Part shown: in pieces, positions 1 through 10,367 of the stretch
How positions within the stretch are numbered: position 1 is the stretch's first letter
How the letters are laid out: the number at the start of each line of letters is the position of its first letter
From: Pseudoscleropodium purum
Lineage: Eukaryota > Streptophyta > Bryopsida > Hypnales > Brachytheciaceae
Direction of reading: 5' to 3'
Length of the DNA: 64,000 bases
Assembly: GCA_963969395.1 (NCBI GenBank)
Contig: OZ017796.1
Location: 44,816,243-44,880,242 of the forward strand
The notes under the pieces: model-generated
Database searches by the model: none
What the model was told of the DNA's origin: nothing
Seen by the model: only the letters and a program-made list of their open reading frames with translations
Program-made: the position numbers and the translations under genes

Positions 1-940
1 TGTCAATGAATTTGGGCAAGAGTCAAAGCCCCTAAGTCTTGAATGAGCCGTAAAAAATTTCAAGTATCATGTTATTCTTGAAATTTTATGTTGCTATTCA
101 AGAATAACATCTCTTATACATAATTCGAACAAGCCATCCGAGTCATTAATGGATTTCAAAGTCACTAACAAAAGCAAAAGAACTTCAAAAATTACACACT
201 ACAACATCATTTCATGTGAATTGGCTCTAATCATACTTGAAATCAGACCCTAGATTGCTAGATCATTTGTCTTCTTCAAGCATTGTCCTCGCCAAATCAA
301 AGCATTGAAGCCTTATGAATCAAAATGGCAAAGCCTCATGACGAATGCTTCTTCCAAATTCTGTAGCAAGTAACCCTTAGTGTTTGTTGGAAAATTTAGA
401 GATCAAGTGATCGGTGCTAGACCTTAAGGGAGTCATGGCTGCATCTGCAATGAACATGCAAAACTAAGCTTGAAAGTAAAGCACAAAAACTTGGCGTCTT
501 GCATAGCGTGCGATGGCGGGCATTGGTGTCAACAATGCAAATGCTCCGAAGTGAGAGAAAGTTGCAGTCACATGGCTAATGGAGGCTAGAATGTTGTCTT
601 TTTCTAATATCACATCCTCTATTTTCTCACCCAATCCTAGATGGAATGAGGCCAATGGATTTACTTGATTGATAACACAATTCTTACTCTAGCTATCAAT
701 TTCTCGTTATGACATAAAAGATTGCATGCAAATGTCCTAATAAAGGTTTTAACAAGTATAAAGAGACTAACAATTGTAGATAGGCAAGTTGGATGTTTAA
801 GCTGCCAATTTTTGGTGTTAATTTTGAGTAAAGAGAGGGTCTTTTTGATGTGAATGTTGAGTTTGGAGTCCAATTTGAGTGCTTTTGGTGTTTATTATGC
901 CCAAGTTGTTATCTTTTTGTTTGTGTCCTGTCAATATCTG
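1..940. other. Left-edge intergenic DNA, no gene seen
   Basis: AT-rich sequence with only short, non-conserved open frames on either strand. I see no splice-consistent coding pattern, no recognisable protein family and no clear repeat boundary. It may belong to the same decayed repeat that continues to about 2.1 kb. Confidence 0.5.
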
Positions 941-2145
941 GTTGTAAGTGAGGATCCAATTCGGGTGAGAATGGATTATTTGTTTTGAGTGTTCTGCCTA
1001 GTTGGAAGTATAGTCAAATCAGTTGTATGTTAAGAGTGGTAGGAATTCACATTTAGGTGAATGGTTGGTTGGTGGTCTGTCAACCAATTAGGATGCTGGT
1101 TGGGTGAGTCCGAGTCGGCAGGTTGAGAGTTATGTGTTGCCAAGTTGGAAGGTCAGTTGCTTCAGTTGAAGCCGCCGAGTTGGTTGAGGCGGTTGATTTT
1201 CATCTCCCTAGCTCCTATTTGGGTGGATTTTGTGTTTCATTTTTGAGACCCACTGTCGAGAGAGTCCAATGTGAGTCCCAGTCGGTGAAGGTTGCGTGTG
1301 TTTTTGTTTTCTTGTGTTCGTGTGCTTGTGTTTGTGTGTGATTTCCAGTTGGGAGTTGTGTGAGTGTAGGTCCAAGTATGGCTCGGTGTAAGTTTGTGTT
1401 TGTATCCAAGGCGGAATGTTGCATGATAGTGCATGGCAGTGTGATGTGCAAATGGGATGTTGGAGACAATATCCTAGTTGGAAGTTGATGTGTGCTAAGT
1501 GTTGAAATTACAAGTAGGTGGAAGTTGAACAATTTGGAGTATGAGCAGCGAAGTGGAAATGGAGTTTAGTGGAAGCGGTGGAGATTGTAAATCCTAATTG
1601 GAAATTATAGTGTCATGATGATGGAATTTATTAATTAGAGAGTTGATTAGAGCTTAATAGATAGATCAGGAATTTAGATGATGAAAAATATTGTTAAATC
1701 TGTAATGGTGACTTAATCACCAATTCGGAATTTCAATAAAAATGTAATTTAGCCGAATTGGTGTTGATTGTTATGTGGAGTGTTTAATGTTGTATCCAAA
1801 TTGTGTTGTGAATGTCATTGTAGTATATCTAGTGAGAAGTCCAAATTGGAATTTCATGTAGTATTTGAATGTTGTCGAGTTTTCCGAGTTGGTATGATCT
1901 GTGAGAAGGCCGAATACCAAATCGGGAGCAGGAGTCCAGACTGCCCTGCGATAGTGCTGTGATGATCCTGTAAACCAAATCGGGAGCAGGAGGTTGAATA
2001 CCGAATCGGAAGAATAAAAGAATAAATATAAAAATATAAAAATAAATAAAAAGATAACAAAGCTGAGAAGACTATAAATGAAGAAAGAAAGAATGTAAAA
2101 GATAAATGAAGACAAAGAAGAAAAGATGAGGAAGATCTAATTTGG
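940..2145. repeat. Field of dispersed CC-N5-GG near-palindromes
   Basis: A nine-base motif of the form CC(A/G)A(A/G)T(T/C)GG recurs at irregular spacing. Copies lie near 956, 997, 1084, 1110, 1139, 1174, 1277, 1346, 1471, 1593, 1720, 1751, 1840, 1881, 1914, 1974, 2001 and 2140. Most are flanked by GA- or TG-rich sequence. The last part also holds a direct repeat, ACCAAATCGGGAGCAGGA, seen near 1912 and near 1974. The pattern suggests a degenerate minisatellite or an old repetitive element. Reading frames across it are short and not conserved, so I do not call a gene. Confidence 0.5.
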
Positions 2146-2825
2146 GAGCATTCCTTACCCTTGTGGCCATTAAGAGTGGAGGGCCAAATTTTGGAATTAG
2201 TTATACCATGTGAGGAAAACATAGAAGTAAAAAGGATTAAGGAATTATATTTTCTTTAAAGTATTAAATTGCAATGACTTGCTAGGGTTAAACCTTGAGT
2301 TACTTAGAGATAATCCTATTAAAAAAAGCTTCCCTAAAAACGAACTTAACTATCACCCGGATAAGTCCTATTAGGCCCCGGAATAATCTACAACAATTAA
2401 AAAAGAATTTAGCTCAAAGTTATGTATATTCTATCAAGTTGTACAAAATTACAGTATTCAAATTGGTCATTTTTCCAATCACTTAAAAAATTTGAATATC
2501 ATGAATATGAAGGAAAAATCATCATTTTAAGGCCAATTGCAAAAAATATCTACATAGGAAAATCTTCTTTTTGACAATTTATAGCATCAATTATTACTAG
2601 AATTGTTTTTCTCTTTAGAAACATTTTATAGCAAGACCTTTGATATCTTTATTCATATAGCATAGTTAAATTTTTCCATGAGATTTATAGTTTCAAGGAA
2701 CTACAATCTTCTTTGGTTGAAGGTTACTTAAATGATCTCTTCTTTCAATTTTCTTACATGTATACTCTCTTACATAAATTTGTAGCACTTCATTATCATC
2801 AAGATTGGTGCATTTTCCTCTTCAT

Positions 2826-4050
2826 TTAACCTCTAAATTCCCATTGTCCCCTTAGGGGACAAATCAGATTTCGGGCAGGTTTAATGATCTCAATTTTTGG
2901 TAAATTATTTTGAAACTTTCCTATAAGATAGAAAAATTGATTATCTATGTAGGAATATAATTTTTACTTCAATTGGTGCCTGGTAGCAAAAGTAATATCA
3001 CAAAAAGTTTGAAACTGAACATGGTGGGTAACACAAAAAAAATCGCAAAAAATCAAAATAAATTTTAATTTTTTTCCTCTGAAAAGTTTCATTTTTGTCT
3101 ACATGTGAAGCTTTGATCCATTCTTTTTTGAACTAATAGTGAGAAAATTAAAGACAATCTTGTTTTTTGGGCAATTTTAGCTTCTTCTTGAAAAAATAAC
3201 TTGTAGGATTCATTTTTGAATGCAATTTTCACAATTTTCCATAGTTGTTTTTTTGAGAATGTTGTGTTTGCTTGCTAAAACAATCTCACCATTGGGATTA
3301 TTGTCTTTCAATCCCATCTTGGAGTTATTAATGAATTAGTTTTTTTTCCAATGTTGGACCTACTTCTACTTAGCATTCTTTTAGAGAATGAAAATCAAGT
3401 GGTTTTTTTTTTTTTTTAAATTCTTAGACTTTCAACTCAATTCTTCAACATAAAAATTTTTAAATTCAAAGTTTGTCGTGCAAAAAAATTCCGCAATTTG
3501 CAGTCAAAGTCATTTGAAATTGCAAGCCAATGTTCAAAAAAACTTTCTTTTTCAATTTTGAATGCTAATATCTTCCAATCTATACGATCAAACTTCATGA
3601 AATTTTAACCACATGAGCTAAGACAAGTGAAGTACAAGATCCGAAGTACAAGATCCTACGGTTAGATTCTAAAAAAATGATTTTTTTTGTTTTCTTGGAT
3701 GAACATAGCAAAAATGACAGTTTTGAGTAATTTTTGACCAGGGTTGACAGGACGGTCGGACGTCCAGACATGGACGCTGACATTCGCGGTCCTGGCAGAT
3801 GCAACGTCCGCCGGGACTGCCCTGTCCGCCCCGGTACAACCGTCCGATCGACACGCGGACTGATGTGGTCCACATGATCTCGGCGTCCGCCCCGCCCCGT
3901 CCGTCCGCCTTCCGACGGCGGGAGGGACGCTGCGTCCGCTAGCGTCCGTGAGGACGGACGTCTGGGTTACGAACGCTATTTTGGGGCGGACGTACTGATT
4001 TGTCAACCCTGGTTTTGACCGAAAAACGGACTTGGGACTTTAGAAGTTAA
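2826..4050 (+). mobile_element. TTAA-bounded non-autonomous element, copy 1 (with nested insertion)
   Basis: The left end TTAACCTCTAAATTCCCATT and the right end, read in reverse complement (TTAACTTCTAAAGTCCCAAG), form an imperfect terminal inverted repeat that starts in TTAA. The interior matches the copy at 18337-19264 over most of its length, with shared blocks around 'tttcgggcaggt', 'gaaaattgatta' and 'gacaatcttgttttttggg'. It has no coding capacity. The copy is interrupted at 3739-4011 by a GC-rich element absent from the 18 kb copy; without it this copy is about 945 bp, like the others. The direct TTAA at both ends resembles a piggyBac-type target duplication, but family assignment is inference. 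Confidence 0.72.
3739..4011. mobile_element. Small GC-rich hAT-like element (273 bp) nested in copy 1
   Basis: The element begins CAGGGTTGACA and ends in its exact reverse complement TGTCAACCCTG, giving 11-bp terminal inverted repeats. Flanking 8-mers are tttttgac (3731-3738) and gttttgac (4012-4019), a seven-of-eight match expected of a hAT 8-bp target duplication. It is strongly GC-rich inside DNA that is otherwise mostly A and T. It carries about a dozen GTCCG/CGGAC motifs in both orientations, which could be subterminal transposase-binding sites (inference). It has no coding capacity for a transposase. The related copy at 18-19 kb shows the uninterrupted site. Confidence 0.78.
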
Positions 4051-5343
4051 AACCTTTAAAACTCCAAAACTACCAAAATTGGTTACTTCTTCCATCAATA
4101 TTAAATTCTTCGTGGGATTTTCTTGATAATTTTTGCAATAGCTTCTTCATTTCCTTTGGAGCATAAATTTGTTGGCCTTGTTGTATTATATTAAAATTTA
4201 TAATGTTTTTGACCACCAATTTCTTTGAATTCTTTAATTCTTTATCTAGATAACATATATGAATAATGTCTTATATTTTTTTAATATAAAAAATCCTATT
4301 TCAATAAATAATTAAATATTCTTATATTTCAAATGCTTTATCATTTTGTTGATAAAGATGCATTTTATTTTAATTTTATTAAATAAATCTTTGTTTATAG
4401 ACAAACTGAAATAATGTTTAAGAGTGAATATTTAATAAAATTTCTTATTACAATTTTGAATAGGAATATAGAGACAATTTAGAGACAATTTGGTATACAA
4501 TTCATTCATTTTTGTTTCATTTTCAAGATTGAATACTAAATTAACATGTCAAAATTGTAAAGAATTTGCCTTCAAAACACTGAAATAAATAATCATCTTT
4601 CGTGTTTGTATTAAGATACATTTTGCAATGTTTCTTCTTGCTAGTCAATAAATCATTGATTTCTTAATTATTAGAAAAAATAAGACTTTATGTGATATTA
4701 TGAAAGATTAATATACTCAAGATTTACTTATATCAAGATCAAAATTGTATTTTTATTATACATATTCCAATTGAAAACATAACTCATTTTTATTACGTAA
4801 TCATTGTATTTAAAATCATTATATTTTTGGATTTATGCTATTAATTTATGAAAAATATGAATACTATTGAGAAATCAGAAATATGTACTAAAATTTTCAT
4901 ATATTAGGTTTAAAATTCCATTTGATAGTAGAAATATTAACTTAGTTAGTTATTGGCATAAAATACATAAATATAATAAGAACAAGTTATGGTTCATCTA
5001 ACTAGGACTTAGTGTAAATCTCCTATAAAAACATAATAATTTTTTATTTAAATGCAGATGTCATAACAATCTATACTAAAAATATGAGAAAAAAACACAA
5101 GAATTTTTTTCAATTATAAAATGACTAAAAATAATTATGAAGAAAGAATAAGAAATCATGAAGAAAAAATAAAGAATTTTGATGTGACTTCTAATATAAA
5201 TTCAACATTCAAAAAAATAAAATTTACACATAAACATCAAACAACAATGTAGAAATTCTAGCAACTTTTTTTTGTTAAGTATGTTAAATTTGCAAATGTC
5301 TCATCAAAACCTTCAAATATTTTATTAAGAACAACATCAATAA
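4051..5343. other. AT-rich intergenic DNA, nothing recognised
   Basis: Very AT-rich sequence with homopolymer runs and no open frame of note on either strand. It is the 5' flank of the AT-rich reading frames that follow. I see no clear promoter elements beyond ubiquitous TA-rich tracts. Confidence 0.5.
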
Positions 5344-5355
5344 TTGACAACCACG

Positions 5356-6336
5356 ATGCAAATGCCAATTCCCCCTCTTTGTTTACAAGAGGAGAATTAT
5401 GGTTTAATTCAAAATGAAAAAGAAAGAATTTATTTAGACAATGAACAATATACAAAGGTAGGTCCTTCAAGTCAAAATCAATATTGGGTTGAAAGTCTAT
5501 TGAATCAAGATCAATACTTGGCAAATGGTTCTTTAAATAGTGAAGATGAAGGTTTGATAAAAGATGAGATAGAAGATGAGATAGAAGATTTAATAGAAGA
5601 TGAGGTAGGAGGTTTAATAGAAGACGACATAGAAGATTTAATATAAGATGATATAGAAGATTTTGTAGAAAAGGATGTAGAAGATTTAATAGAAGACAAG
5701 ATAGAAGAACCTACCCATTTAAATCAAGAACAAAATCTAACAAAAATTTCTTTAAATCAAGATCAATATTTGATTGATAATCTTCAAAATCATGAATATA
5801 CAAATAGCCAAATATATCAAAGTGAAGATTTGCTAAACCATGAACAATATTTAATAAATGAATTCTTAAATCAAAGACGTCAATTAATAAAAGGTCTTCA
5901 AAATAAAAAACAATATGTGATTGAAGACTCATTAGATGAACAACCTTATATAGGAAAAAATGTAAATGAATACTATGAACCAAAAAATAAGTATTCAACT
6001 AAAGAACCAATAATATTGCATAAAAAAACAAAATCAACAAAACGAAAAAAGATCACAAATAAGACTCTTAATGAGTATAATTTTAAAAATTGTTATGAAT
6101 CTAAAATAAATATAAATGATAAACATTGCAAATTTCACTTATTTAAAGCTATAGGAAAGAAATTCATAAAAACCCAATTTCCTTTTTATAAATCACCTAA
6201 AACACAGAAATTAAAATTAAAAAAATTGAAGGAAAATATTTTAGAAGTAAGGTCAAAATTCATTGGACAAGATCAAAACAATAGTAACAAAAAGAATCAT
6301 AAATTTTTTAATAATAATAAAAAAATAAAAAAATAA
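5356..6336 (+). pseudogene. AT-rich repetitive reading frame A, one in-frame stop
   Basis: A single frame runs 327 codons from the ATG at 5356 to TAA at 6334-6336, broken only by a TAA at 5644-5646. Reading continues in the same frame with the same composition on both sides of that stop. The first half has an acidic run of IEDLIED-type repeats. The middle has a degenerate 11-14 residue repeat around LNQDQYLI, with variants such as LNHEQYLI and LNQEQNLT. The last third is Lys/Asn-rich and basic. In DNA this AT-rich, where stops are frequent by chance, such a frame is unlikely to be random. I do not recognise the family. It could be a decayed gene, an exon read past its donor, or a live gene with a sequencing error at the stop. 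Confidence 0.4.
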
Positions 6337-6376
6337 AAAGATAAGAAATAATTTTGAATCAAAGAATATAAAATAA

Positions 6377-7354
6377 TATTCTAAAATCCCAAAAATTTTA
6401 AGAGATAAGAATCCAACACCAAAAAATTTAAGACATTATTTTAGCCCTAAAGCTTTGAAGCCAATAAAAGCTTGTCTATACAAATCAAATTTACATCATT
6501 CACAACTATGGAAAACCCCTTTGTCAAATGTAGATTATGATGATATGGAATTTAACAACTTACAACCAACACCAAGACACCGTCATCAAGAAAAAGAACC
6601 ACATGCTAAGCAAGTTAAAATTTATTCGACAAAGTTACAAAGTCATTTACCAGACGCACATCAAAATAGAGTTAAATTTAATAGTTTACCTCCAACACCA
6701 AGGCATTGTCATCAAGATAGAAAACCACTTTCTCAAAAAACTATATTACATTATCCAAAGTTACAAAGTTTATTAGGAAATTCATATTATAAAAATACAA
6801 GATTTGATAGTTCACCTCCATCACCAAAGGATTGTCATCAATATGGAAATTTAGATGATCAAAAAATTAGGAAAAAACATATAAAATTAAAAAATCAATC
6901 ACCAAATTATAATTACAATGCTATAGAGTCTAGTGGTTTATCTTCATTACTGAAAAATTCTCATCAACAAAATGTTATATTACATCAAGAACTTAAAGAA
7001 TATTGTCCAAAAGCATTGAATTCCTTCAATTCAAATAGTAGATTAAACAACTACTTGCAACAATTTTCATCTTCAAACTCATTTTCTAATGAAATTCTTC
7101 AATCAAATCTGTATATTGAAAAAGAACCAAAACCTATATGTACGAATGATACATTTTCAAAAGATTTTTCTTTTGTAAAACTATTTAAACTCCCTTTTTT
7201 ATATCAATCATCTATATCTTCTAGATTAAATTATTCTACTTCAAAAAATTCACAAACACCATCAACTTTCAAGACTCACCCCTCTATGTCACCTTATCCA
7301 ACGGTAAAAAGTTCAACAATGCCTAGTCAACATCTTTATATATTACCTTACTGA
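6377..7354 (+). CDS. AT-rich reading frame B with 42-residue tandem repeats, unknown protein
   Basis: Open without a stop from 6377 to TGA at 7352-7354, about 325 residues; the first ATG is at 6545, so the upstream part would need to be an exon or an earlier start. About four copies of a 42-residue repeat occupy the first half. Each carries a core like FNSLPPTPRHCHQ followed by a basic stretch and KLQS. The second half is rich in Ser, Asn, Gln and Pro. No signal peptide, membrane segment or known domain is visible. Codon third positions are nearly all A or T, unlike exons of the neighbouring genes. Same strand as frames A and C, so these may be exons of one gene. Function unknown. Confidence 0.4.
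   Translation, partial: YSKIPKILRDKNPTPKNLRHYFSPKALKPIKACLYKSNLHHSQLWKTPLSNVDYDDMEFNNLQPTPRHRHQEKEPHAKQVKIYSTKLQSHLPDAHQNRVKFNSLPPTPRHCHQDRKPLSQKTILHYPKLQSLLGNSYYKNTRFDSSPPSPKDCHQYGNLDDQKIRKKHIKLKNQSPNYNYNAIESSGLSSLLKNSHQQNVILHQELKEYCPKALNSFNSNSRLNNYLQQFSSSNSFSNEILQSNLYIEKEPKPICTNDTFSKDFSFVKLFKLPFLYQSSISSRLNYSTSKNSQTPSTFKTHPSMSPYPTVKSSTMPSQHLYILPY
6548..7010 (+). repeat. 126-bp coding tandem repeat, about four copies
   Basis: Copies start near 6548, 6674, 6800 and 6922. The first three are spaced at 126 bp (42 codons), the fourth is a few bases short. The spacing keeps the reading frame, and substitutions preserve a PPTP(R/K)xCHQ-type core in three copies. That is suggestive of protein-level constraint at some time in the past. 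Confidence 0.6.
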
Positions 7355-7791
7355 ATATCAAAGAGTCTACAAATGCCACTTATTAAGCAACATCTGTCAA
7401 CACAATTTCATTTTGAATTTCATCATCCCAACAAAACTAAGTACTTATATAATATTTTATTATTAATATTTTACTTCTACCAAAAATATCCTATTTATTA
7501 TGTTGTAACAAAAACAAAATTACATAGTACTATAATAATTTTAATAATTAAGAAATTGCACAATTAATTATATTATTGAAAATATTTCTTAACTAGCATT
7601 CAAACAATGAAGTGCTTACATGAATGTGATAAATTAGTTTGAATGTGATAAAATTCTATGATTTATATTGAACATGCTTGTGAATGCAATTTGTAGACCA
7701 TTTTTTTATCCTTTCTTCTATTATAAAAACTAGCCATGCAATATGTCTTGTAGAAGAGTAAATACAAAATCTAATATGGATTGCATACTAA

Positions 7792-8205
7792 ATAAAGTTT
7801 TGCCAAAGAAATGTAAGAAAACTCCTAAATTCTTACTCCAATTTTTGCAAACCAAAATCAGCTAAATTATGTTTAAAAAATAATAATCAAGAAATTAAGA
7901 ATTGCCTTGAGAAACCAATAAAAGGTCATGAGCCAACACCATTTCCAATCTTATTAGGAATAAATGGACCTAAAGATGCAAAAATAATAGACAAAAAGAT
8001 AGGAAGATTGAAATATGCACACAATAAATGTAAAAGAACATTTGAACCAAAACAAAATATTGATGGTTGTAAAAAACACAATTATCCTTTAAAAACATTA
8101 AATTTTTATAGTGGACCATCAACAATAAAAGAAAATAAAAAATACATGAAAATAGAAAATACCAAGAGAAATTCAAATGCGAATACATTTCATATAGAAA
8201 AATAG
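7792..8205 (+). CDS. AT-rich reading frame C, Lys/Asn-rich fragment
   Basis: Open for 138 codons from 7792 to TAG at 8203-8205, without an ATG near the start. It could be an internal or terminal exon. The product is basic, rich in Lys and Asn, with scattered Cys residues (for example NFCKPK, NKCKRTF, DGCKKH). It lies on the same strand as frames A and B and shares their composition, so a single broken or spliced gene covering 5.3-8.2 kb is the simplest reading. No known family is recognised. Confidence 0.3.
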   Translation: MKFCQRNVRKLLNSYSNFCKPKSAKLCLKNNNQEIKNCLEKPIKGHEPTPFPILLGINGPKDAKIIDKKIGRLKYAHNKCKRTFEPKQNIDGCKKHNYPLKTLNFYSGPSTIKENKKYMKIENTKRNSNANTFHIEK

Positions 8206-10367
8206 TAAAAAAATATCAATAAAGATATATTGGAAGGAAAAGAAGGAAACTTGCCTGTAGCAGTAGGTGATGACAATAAAACAAAAATTTCTTAAAAGGA
8301 AACGAAGCAAAATTATATGCACTTGCTCTTGTCAAAAAACAATTTTATAAATTATTACAAAAGTTCAAAACAATGATTCCAATTGCATTGAAACAAAATT
8401 TGTTATATAATGTAATAAAAAAGAATAAATTATTTCAAATACAAATATATAAATGTTTTAGCAAATCAAAATGAAAAATTAGAAATTGATACGTTTATTA
8501 ACACCTAAAGGACTCAATTACCTTTTACATAAAAATGTCAAAAAATGTTATATGAAAATACTATTCTTGAAATTTGACCATACAAAAATGTAATAGACCA
8601 CTATTATAAGGAGTAAAATGTTTTTGGAAATTCACGTCTCAAATTGTGAAATTGTATTGTTTGAAATTAGAAGAAAAGTTATTTAAGACCCACTCAAATG
8701 ATTCAACAAGGTCAATAAAGTTTGACTAATCTTTATAGAGAATTTGGCATAATGGAACTTTAAACCATTTAACTACTATGTATGCAACTATGTTGGTAAT
8801 GAAAGGACATCCAAAGGATGGAATCTACACTTGCAATTCTTCATTTTTTTAGAGAAATGAAATGCATGCTAAAAGAATCAGAATTCAAATAGTAAATAAA
8901 CAACTTTCATCTTCTAATAGCTGTCGTATACCCCCAAAACACACTATGATCTTTACCAAGAAATTGACCTATTGGTTTAAAAAAATTGGAATCTTGATTC
9001 TTTCAAAAATAGAGTTATACGATAAAGGTGGGAGGTGCTAGTGGCCACCCTTATTTCACAATCTATACTTCAATTATCACATACGTTGCTTATTTGCAAC
9101 TACCGTTGTGATCCTTTGCAATCAATTACCAGAGGTACCGGTTGACTCTTGTTTCTTGAGATTTTACAGCCCCTGTTGCAGCCATTCACACAATGAAGAG
9201 GAGGAAGGTCTCACTCTCGCTGATGAAATTGAGATAAAAGTGTAACAACTTGTACGTCTCTTCAAGGCCTGAGTGTTGGTACAAGAAGCTTCAGATGCAA
9301 CAGAGATGCGCAAGATGGGGAACATCCAATTCGAAGAGTGAAAAATGAAGACTCCCCAAGTTCTGGAGGGCATTGCATGAGGATAAGGACAAAGATCTGG
9401 GAAGAAGTTTACAACAAGACAACCACGGACAACCACGGAGATCGACTAAACGTGTGAAGTTAATCAGAGGAGTAGCCCTAGCACCTTCTCCGCATTTGGT
9501 GGGTGTATTATGTTATAACATCCGGTGATAGCAAACGCCAGGTAGGAATATACCCTAACTTTAATATCAATAAGCGCTTCGTCAAGCCTGGTAGATTCTT
9601 CGCCGGTAGAACTGCTACCCACCGATTTAAATGTGGATGCGAGCATCAAGATGTAAACCTTTATAACAATATGTTAAACAGGTAACGAAGTTGGCTCCAT
9701 TGTGTACCGAAACACACACCACGTCATTTCCTCCCTACAGACGAGAAAACAAACAATCCGCAGGCTTCCTGGGAATACCTGGTTCCCAATCTGTAAAAAA
9801 TTCATTAAAGAAATGAAACTTGGGAGTAGCGGAAAAAGCGAAACCTGTAAATCTTGATACACACCGTCGCAATCCTAAACGAAGAAATCACTGAGGTGAA
9901 GATATTTGAGACAGCATCTGGATTCTCCTGCATTCTGCAAAGCCATACCTGGACAAGGTCATTCTAGGGAGGAGCATCTACCAAAACAATCCTCCCATCC
10001 GAGAATGAACACAATTGAACAAGTCCTCTAATTACCACCAGCAAGTATAAAAAGTCAAATTCCAGATAGGACTTCTATGTAGATTGATTTTGAACTTTAT
10101 AACAAGGGGTTAAGACCTTGCGCACTCTACAAACTAGTGCACGTTGACAGTAATCAAAAATCCTAAAAGAAATGTTTTATCACTCGAATTCTGTGCATGC
10201 GAGCCCCGAAATACATTGCTTGACATGCATTTCTATTTTGAATGTACAGGTACAATACTTTAATCAATTATGAAGCCCACACTGCTGAAGGAAGTTCCAA
10301 GGAAATCCAGTTCTACCAACCGAGAGGGTTCATCCCATTTAACATAAAACTCAGTTAATATTGCAGT
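8206..10367. other. Intergenic DNA downstream of TFIIF-alpha, with a lone element end
   Basis: 8206-9000 is AT-rich and holds a lone left end of the TTAA element family at 8498 (TTAACACCTAAAGGACTC); I did not find its partner. From about 9.0 kb base composition becomes more balanced. On the plus strand around 9180-9450 a frame reads like old coding sequence interrupted by several stops, so a dead retroelement or pseudogene fragment is possible. The part nearest 10367 is the likely 3' untranslated region of the minus-strand TFIIF-alpha gene. Confidence 0.4.

Noticed and set aside
1771..2222. Overlapping minus-strand hydrophobic frames (114 and 122 residues)
   Set aside because: Phe/Leu/Ile-rich composition is what A/T-rich plus-strand purine runs give on the other strand; no conserved pattern.
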